Shown in pieces: positions 59,033 to 64,000 of a stretch of DNA of 64,000 nt; positions within the stretch are counted from its first letter, which is position 1, and each line of letters starts with the position of its first letter. The position numbers and the translations under genes were made by a program. Origin of the DNA: Phycisphaerae bacterium. GTDB lineage: Bacteria > Planctomycetota > Phycisphaerae > UBA1845. Under the pieces are notes generated by a model. That model did not search any database, was not told where the DNA came from, and worked only from the letters and a program-made list of their open reading frames with translations. The stretch spans positions 1-64,000 of the forward strand of contig JAJDDQ010000030.1 in NCBI GenBank assembly GCA_029260215.1, written 5' to 3'.

Positions 59033-60270
59033 TGGGGAAGGGTTCTCTGAAACTTGACGGGGTGTCGAAGCGTTTTCGGCGCGGTACAGGCCACGACTCT
59101 CTTGCGGAGCTACTCTCCGCGGGCGTGGGGCGTCTGTTCGGTCGATCGCGTCGTACCAGCCATGACGATGATTTCTGGGCGTTGCACGACGTTTCGTTTG
59201 AAGGCTGTGCGGGCGAAGCGATCGGATTGATCGGGCCGAATGGAGCGGGCAAGAGCACCGCCTTGAAGCTCATTGCGGGCATCATGAGGCCGGACGGGGG
59301 GATGATTGAGTCTGTTGGACGGGTAACCGCGTTGATCGAGATCGGTGCCGGTTTCCACGGTGATCTTACAGGTCGCGAAAACATTTACATGAACGCCTCC
59401 ATCCTGGGCATGCGCAAACCGGAGGTCGATCGAAAGCTCGACGCTATTATCGACTTCAGCGGGGTGTCGAGCTTCATCGATACGCCGGTGAAACGGTACA
59501 GTTCCGGCATGCAGGCACGGCTGGGGTTCAGTGTGGCTGCCCACGTGGAGCCGGACATTCTCATCGTCGACGAGGTGCTGAGCGTCGGCGATGTTCTGTT
59601 TCGCGAGCGTTGCATTCGTCGTATGCGCGAGCTGGTCGACCAGGGTGTGCTGCTGCTGTTCGTGACGCATCATCTAGAACAAATGCAGTCGTTCTGTTCG
59701 CGCACGGTGGTGCTCGATGGGGGACGTGTGATTTTCGACGGCAACACAGCGCCAGCCGTTGCGCGCTACATCGCTGCGCTGAAGCACCAGGAAGACGATG
59801 TGGACAATGAGGATCGCATCGCGCGGGTAGGCGGGTTGCGGTTTCTAAGTGATTCGGATGAGTCGGTGTTGACCGCTCGACCCGAGGAGCCGTTGAGCGT
59901 GGAAGTCTTGATTCACCTGACGAAGCCGATTCGACGCCTGTCGGTGGAATTCGACATACGTCGAGAGATTGGGGCACATCTGTTGAATTTTGCCTCGGTG
60001 CGTGACGGCGTTACTTACGACCTTGCAGCGGGTGAGAGCATGGTGAGGATGACGCTGCCTGCGTTGCCGATAGCCGGCGGCCAATATTTCTGGCGTGTTT
60101 TGTTGCGCGACGACGAGGAACAAAAAACGGTGGCGGACACGGACTATCGCTTCGCATTCGTGATCGAGGATGCGGGACGGCCGACGGGAATGATGTGCAT
60201 ACCGCATGCGTGGGTGCTCTGCGACGAAAAGGCTCGTGACACGAATTCGACGCTGTGTTTGGTCCGTTGA
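59032..60270 (+). CDS. ABC polysaccharide exporter ATPase with C-terminal carbohydrate-binding-like domain (Wzt/TagH-like)
   Basis: About 412 residues from the ATG at 59032. Walker A GPNGAGKS at 70-77, LTGRENIYMNASILG, the signature YSSGMQARL near 156, Walker B DILIVDEVLSVGD near 175-187 and the switch His in FVTHHLEQ. Residues about 255-412 form a beta-sandwich (LSVEVLIHLTKPIRRL, FDIRREIGAHLLNF, YFWRVLLRDDEEQK) matching the Wzt C-terminal domain, which recognises the finished glycan end. A modified chain end, perhaps the methyl or carbamoyl group added by neighbouring enzymes, could be what it reads. Confidence 0.93.
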   Translation: MGKGSLKLDGVSKRFRRGTGHDSLAELLSAGVGRLFGRSRRTSHDDDFWALHDVSFEGCAGEAIGLIGPNGAGKSTALKLIAGIMRPDGGMIESVGRVTALIEIGAGFHGDLTGRENIYMNASILGMRKPEVDRKLDAIIDFSGVSSFIDTPVKRYSSGMQARLGFSVAAHVEPDILIVDEVLSVGDVLFRERCIRRMRELVDQGVLLLFVTHHLEQMQSFCSRTVVLDGGRVIFDGNTAPAVARYIAALKHQEDDVDNEDRIARVGGLRFLSDSDESVLTARPEEPLSVEVLIHLTKPIRRLSVEFDIRREIGAHLLNFASVRDGVTYDLAAGESMVRMTLPALPIAGGQYFWRVLLRDDEEQKTVADTDYRFAFVIEDAGRPTGMMCIPHAWVLCDEKARDTNSTLCLVR

Positions 60271-60274
60271 TATC

Positions 60275-61453
60275 ATGCGGAGATTTTCGTTGAAGATCGC
60301 GCTGCTCGGTGACAGCGGAACGGTTCATCTTCAGCGATTGGCCCGTGCGCTGGCGGATCGTGGTCATTACGTTCATGTCGTGTCGATGGCCCGGGTTCCG
60401 ATCGAGGGCATCCGTTTTGAAAAGTTCGCCGTGCCGCGTATGAGCCTGCGCTATCCGTATCGCTGGCGAGGGCGATGGCGGGCGTGGGTGCGACGGCTGT
60501 TCGATTCGTTCGATATTGTGAACGTGCATTTCCTGGCGGACTGGGGCATTGAAGAACCACCGGGGCGGCGGGGGCGTCTCGTCGTCAAAGCCTACGGGTC
60601 GGATATCGACCATCCGCCGGATACACCCGCCCCGAATACAGTCCTGGTGGCGGCGCGACGCCGACTCTTGCAGTGCGCGGACCGTATCGTTTCACCGAGT
60701 CGGTTCTTCGCAGGCCGAATCGTGGACTATGCCGCGGTCGATCCCGGGCGCATCGACGTGCTTCCGTTCGGCGTTGATACGGAGTTGTTTCAACGCAACC
60801 TGTCGCGGGCGAAGCGCTCCGAAGACTCGACGGGCGATGCGTTGACCGTCGGTTATTTCAAGGGTTTCGATCCGGTCTATGACCCGATGACCATGATCGA
60901 GGCGGCAGCCATCGTGCATCAGCACAGACCGGCTGTGCGTTTCGAGTTTGTGGGTGCGGGCTCCCAATTGAACACCTGCCGCAAGCGGGCGTGCTCGCTT
61001 GGTCTGCAAGAGTCCATCCGCTGGATCGATCGTCAGGCCCACGATGCGCTGCCAGCCATCATGTCGCGCTGGGATGTTGTGGGCATTACATCGGTAGCGG
61101 AGAGTTTTTGTGTCTCCGCGATCGAAGCGTCGGCAATGGAAATACCAGTGGTCGCGACGGACGTCGGCGGACTTTCCGAATCGGTTGAGGATGGTCGAAC
61201 CGGGATACTGGTCCCGGCGCGTGATGCGAAAGCCGTCGCCGAGGCGATGATTACCCTGCTCGACAATGCTGCGTTACGCGAGCGCATGGGCAAGTACAGC
61301 CAGCAGCGCGTCGTGACGCGGTTCGACTGGAACGACTGTGTGGAACAGTGGATCACCCTGTTCCAATCGGTCCTGGCGCGTGGGTCAAACGCCGATTTCA
61401 GCATCGCCACCGGGGGGCGGGGGCGAGATGACTCCATTATCCAGCCTGTTTGA
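60275..61453 (+). CDS. GT4-family glycosyltransferase
   Basis: About 392 residues from the ATG at 60275, five bases after the ATPase stop. It has the GT-B fold: IALLGDSGTVHLQRLARALADRGH at the N terminus, VNVHFLADWG, YGSDIDHP, ADRIVSPSRFFAGRIVDYA, IDVLPFGVDTELF, then the C-terminal donor-binding half with GYFKGFDPVYDP, VGAGSQLNTC and the EX7E motif in ESFCVSAIEASAMEIPVVAT. It probably adds a sugar from a nucleotide donor to the polysaccharide exported by the adjacent ABC pair. Cytoplasmic or membrane-associated. Confidence 0.92.
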   Translation: MRRFSLKIALLGDSGTVHLQRLARALADRGHYVHVVSMARVPIEGIRFEKFAVPRMSLRYPYRWRGRWRAWVRRLFDSFDIVNVHFLADWGIEEPPGRRGRLVVKAYGSDIDHPPDTPAPNTVLVAARRRLLQCADRIVSPSRFFAGRIVDYAAVDPGRIDVLPFGVDTELFQRNLSRAKRSEDSTGDALTVGYFKGFDPVYDPMTMIEAAAIVHQHRPAVRFEFVGAGSQLNTCRKRACSLGLQESIRWIDRQAHDALPAIMSRWDVVGITSVAESFCVSAIEASAMEIPVVATDVGGLSESVEDGRTGILVPARDAKAVAEAMITLLDNAALRERMGKYSQQRVVTRFDWNDCVEQWITLFQSVLARGSNADFSIATGGRGRDDSIIQPV

Positions 61454-61519
61454 CCGATAGATATAGAGTGTTCGCGTCCGCGCGGAAAGGCCGACCAGGT
61501 CGCGCTGGAGTATTCGCCC

Positions 61520-62713
61520 ATGCCCAACAGTTTGCAACTCGTCAAAGACGCTGCCCTCGAAACCTACGTCACGTTGTGCAGTTCCGATGCGCGACGGATT
61601 CGTGCTTTCGACGAGCGGGACATTCTGCGTCATCGCCCCGAGACCGACAAGGTCCACATGCTGGCAGCCCTCGACTGGGTCTGCCGGGCACACGACATCG
61701 GTATGGACGACGGTGTGCCCGCGATGTTTTCGATGATCGAAGGGTGGGTCGGCTCCTATCCGGAAGTGACCGGCTACCTCATCCCCACAATGTTCGACGC
61801 TGCCAGCCGATTCGACTCGGTCGAATACCGCGAGCGGGCGACCGAAATGGCGGAGTGGCTGGTGTCCTGCCAGGCCCAGGACGGCTCGTTTCCCGGCTCA
61901 TTCAAGGGGCAACTGACAGAGCCGCGCGTGTTCAACACCGGCCAAATCATCTTCGGGCTGGTACGGGCACACAAAGAGTTGGATGATCGGCGTTTTCTGC
62001 ATGCGGCTGTTCGCGCAGGCCAATGGCTTGTGCAGCAACAGGATTCAGACGGTTGCTGGCGACGCAATACGTTCGAGAGTATCGAGCACGTTTACAACGC
62101 GCGGACAGCCTGGGCGATGGCGGAACTGGCTGACGCCTGCGGCGACATCTGTTTCCGAAACGCATCCATCGCCAACGCGGATTGGTGTGTGCGCAAGCAG
62201 GACGACAGCGGCTGGTTCCGCCACAACACGTTTCGCGCGGGTGAGGAATCCGTAACGCTGCACACCATTGCCTACGCTGCGCGCGGACTACTCGAAGTCG
62301 GAGCAGCCACGGGCATCGAGGAGTACCTCGAAAGCGCCGATCGGGCCGCGGCTGCGCTGCACCGTGGATGGCACATGTATCATTCAATCGGCGGCGCTTA
62401 CGCCCGCGACTGGACGATCAAGGCTGATTGGCGGTGCTTACCGGGCGAGGCACAATTGTGTCTCGTGTGGACGCGGCTGGATCAGATTCGCAAGAATACA
62501 ACCTATCGGGACGCAGCCACACAGCTCCTCGAGAGCGTCAAGGCTGCACAGTTGTTTGACGATACGAACCCCGATCTGCACGGCGGCGTGACCGGGCCTT
62601 TGCCGCTCAACGGCGGTTATGAACGATATTGCGTGGTAAGTTGGGGTGCGAAGTTCCTGATCGACGCCCTGCTTCTCAAAACGGCGGAGCACGGTGAAAG
62701 ACCAACCGGCTAG
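61520..62713 (+). CDS. Alpha/alpha-toroid protein of a polysaccharide locus
   Basis: 397 residues; the ATG at 61520 has GGAG nine bases upstream. The sequence is a run of paired helices with repeated W/L spacing and QDGSFPGSFKG, QQDSDGCWRRNTF, KQDDSGWFRHNTF elements (Q-D-x-D/S-G-x-W/F), as in squalene-cyclase/prenyltransferase-like or unsaturated-glucuronyl-hydrolase-like alpha/alpha barrels. There is no DDxxD or QxW set strong enough to call a terpene cyclase, and no signal peptide. Its place between a glycosyltransferase and a carbamoyltransferase suggests a role in glycan modification or epimerisation; this is inference. Confidence 0.7.
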   Translation: MPNSLQLVKDAALETYVTLCSSDARRIRAFDERDILRHRPETDKVHMLAALDWVCRAHDIGMDDGVPAMFSMIEGWVGSYPEVTGYLIPTMFDAASRFDSVEYRERATEMAEWLVSCQAQDGSFPGSFKGQLTEPRVFNTGQIIFGLVRAHKELDDRRFLHAAVRAGQWLVQQQDSDGCWRRNTFESIEHVYNARTAWAMAELADACGDICFRNASIANADWCVRKQDDSGWFRHNTFRAGEESVTLHTIAYAARGLLEVGAATGIEEYLESADRAAAALHRGWHMYHSIGGAYARDWTIKADWRCLPGEAQLCLVWTRLDQIRKNTTYRDAATQLLESVKAAQLFDDTNPDLHGGVTGPLPLNGGYERYCVVSWGAKFLIDALLLKTAEHGERPTG

Positions 62714-64000
62714 TACAACGCCCTGCGCACTGGGCTGGCACGACAGTCATAACGCGAGTGCAGCCGCTCTTTCGCGCGACGGTCACATTCTGTACGCTGC
62801 GGCTGAAGAACGCTTCACCAAGCGCAAACTTCAAAAAGGCACGCCCGTTCGCGTATTCAACGATTTCGACCAACGATTCAAACTGGACGGCTTGCTGCGC
62901 TGTTACACGGACCTACCGCTTGGTACCAAGATCGCGCGCAACGCGGGCCTTGCGTGGAACACGTTTCGCAACGGCTTGAACAGTGCCAAGACATTGACAT
63001 CGCTCGCGGGAACGTTCGCGAGTCGCCTTGGAAGCGGGAACATAAATGGCCTGGTCGGCACCGACGATCACAAGGCTGAAATCGATGAGCTTTGCGATCA
63101 CCACACCGCGCACGCCAACAGCGCCTACTACCTGTCCGGGTTCGATGAAGCGTGGGTGGTGACGGTGGACGGCGTGGGCGACTGCCTGTCCGGGGCGGTG
63201 TTCGAGGGACGGGCTGGCCGATTGAAACGGCGGGCGAAATTTTACTACAACGATTTGACGGCGGCTGCGGACTACGAGGTGTTCGCCGCGATGTTGGGTT
63301 TCGACCCCGATCGCCACTGCGGTAAGATCACGGGGCTGGCTGCGTACGGCCGACATAACGACACCTGCATCAACGCTCTGAAGCAATTCCTCGAATCATC
63401 GTGGCGGCGCGGAGCACGGAATCACTTCGATCACATTCACGCCCCGGATGCGGAACTCGCCTTGAACGATTTGCGTCAAGTGCGCAAGAAGTTTTTCGGC
63501 GCTTTTTCGCGGGAAGACCTAGCCTATGCAATTCAACACCTGACCGAGCAGCGCGTGCTCGCCCTGGTTCGCGAGAATGTGCCCGCGATCGCCGGCTGCA
63601 ACATCGCGTTGGCCGGTGGCTTGTTCGCCAACGTGCGCATCAATCAGAAGATCAAGGAGCTGGGCTTCGCGCGGATCTTCGTCGCGCCGCCGATGGACGA
63701 CGGCGGGCTAGCCGTCGGAGCCGCCCTACAGGGGTTGGCCAAGCGCTATGGTATCCGCCCGCACCGCGTCGAGCATATGTTCTGGGGGCCGGGGTTCGGC
63801 GAGGATAAAATCCGCGAGGCGCTTGATCGGGGTGGTGTGAAGTATGATCGCGTCGACAATTTGGCGTACGCCGTCGCGAAGATTCTGTCTGAAGGATTCG
63901 TCGTCGGGCGATTCGACGGGCGCATGGAGTTCGGCCCGCGGGCGATGGGCAACCGATCCATCCTCTACGACACGCGCGATCCGTCGGTCAACGCCTGGCT
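62694..64000 (+). CDS. NodU/CmcH-family carbamoyltransferase (3' end outside the window)
   Basis: At least 435 codons, running off the window end. The start is a GTG at 62694, four bases after GGAG and overlapping the previous gene by 20 bp. Motifs: GWHDSHNASAAAL near residue 14, YAAAEERFTKRKLQKG, the metal-binding region DHHTAHANSAYYLSG, VVTVDGVGDCLSG, HCGKITGLAAYGRH, IALAGGLFANVRINQKI, PPMDDGGLAVGAAL and FDGRMEFGPRAMGNRS. The family transfers carbamoyl from carbamoyl phosphate to a sugar hydroxyl through carbamoyl adenylate. Here it likely decorates the surface polysaccharide. Confidence 0.93.
   Translation, partial: MKDQPASTTPCALGWHDSHNASAAALSRDGHILYAAAEERFTKRKLQKGTPVRVFNDFDQRFKLDGLLRCYTDLPLGTKIARNAGLAWNTFRNGLNSAKTLTSLAGTFASRLGSGNINGLVGTDDHKAEIDELCDHHTAHANSAYYLSGFDEAWVVTVDGVGDCLSGAVFEGRAGRLKRRAKFYYNDLTAAADYEVFAAMLGFDPDRHCGKITGLAAYGRHNDTCINALKQFLESSWRRGARNHFDHIHAPDAELALNDLRQVRKKFFGAFSREDLAYAIQHLTEQRVLALVRENVPAIAGCNIALAGGLFANVRINQKIKELGFARIFVAPPMDDGGLAVGAALQGLAKRYGIRPHRVEHMFWGPGFGEDKIREALDRGGVKYDRVDNLAYAVAKILSEGFVVGRFDGRMEFGPRAMGNRSILYDTRDPSVNAW

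Overview
The window is high-GC bacterial chromosome and looks like a member of Planctomycetota, probably Phycisphaerae-like. The lineage call is an inference. It rests on many secreted proteins ending in PEP-CTERM, IPTL-CTERM or dockerin-like tails, a CxxCGYD-RGLP zinc-ribbon membrane protein, a large VWA/glutamine-amidotransferase-like membrane protein, and few strong Shine-Dalgarno sites. There is one tRNA (Ser-CGA), and no rRNA, phage, CRISPR array or transposase.

Layout. 1-5.3 kb: five secreted proteins, comprising two TolB-like propellers with C-terminal EF-hand pairs and three related beta-strand-rich proteins. 5.3-9.4 kb: parvulin lipoprotein, chorismate synthase (aroC) and an AsmA-like protein. 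9.6-15 kb: two tandem secreted reprolysin-like metzincins sharing a C-terminal module. 15.1-20.1 kb: amidohydrolase lipoprotein and a matrixin-like lipoprotein with about 28 thrombospondin-3-type calcium repeats. 20.3-22.2 kb: class III aminotransferase and an ACT-domain protein. 22.4-29.3 kb (minus strand): a Cys-Gly-tailed surface protein, six PEP-CTERM proteins (five of them close paralogs in tandem) and another protein with the metzincin tail module. 29.9-39.8 kb: ABC1/UbiB kinase, VOC protein, S9 peptidase, IPTL-CTERM endonuclease/phosphatase-like protein, zinc-ribbon membrane protein and a TlpA-like thioredoxin protein. 40-48.7 kb: five overlapping genes (coiled-coil membrane protein with CxxCxGxG pairs, ferric-type binding lipoprotein, ABC permease, NHL lipoprotein, VWA membrane protein). 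48.8-55.6 kb: HDOD protein, a third kind of carrier of the tail module, and phosphoenolpyruvate carboxylase (ppc). 56.2-64 kb: tRNA-Ser, then a cell-surface polysaccharide locus (FkbM and class I methyltransferases, ABC exporter pair, GT4 glycosyltransferase, alpha/alpha-toroid protein, carbamoyltransferase cut by the window end).

Two themes stand out. First, surface proteins use several distinct C-terminal tails side by side. One is a roughly 210-residue module found on four otherwise unrelated proteins, ending in a conserved W-x5-[LI]-[ND]-x2-R-P carboxy terminus that I do not recognise as a named sorting signal. Second, two families of dispersed palindromes occur. A 27-bp REP-like element has five copies, two pairs bracketing single genes and one lying in frame inside a methyltransferase gene. 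A bipartite C/G-rich double hairpin of about 110 bp has three copies, each just upstream of or inside the 5' end of a gene for an exported protein.
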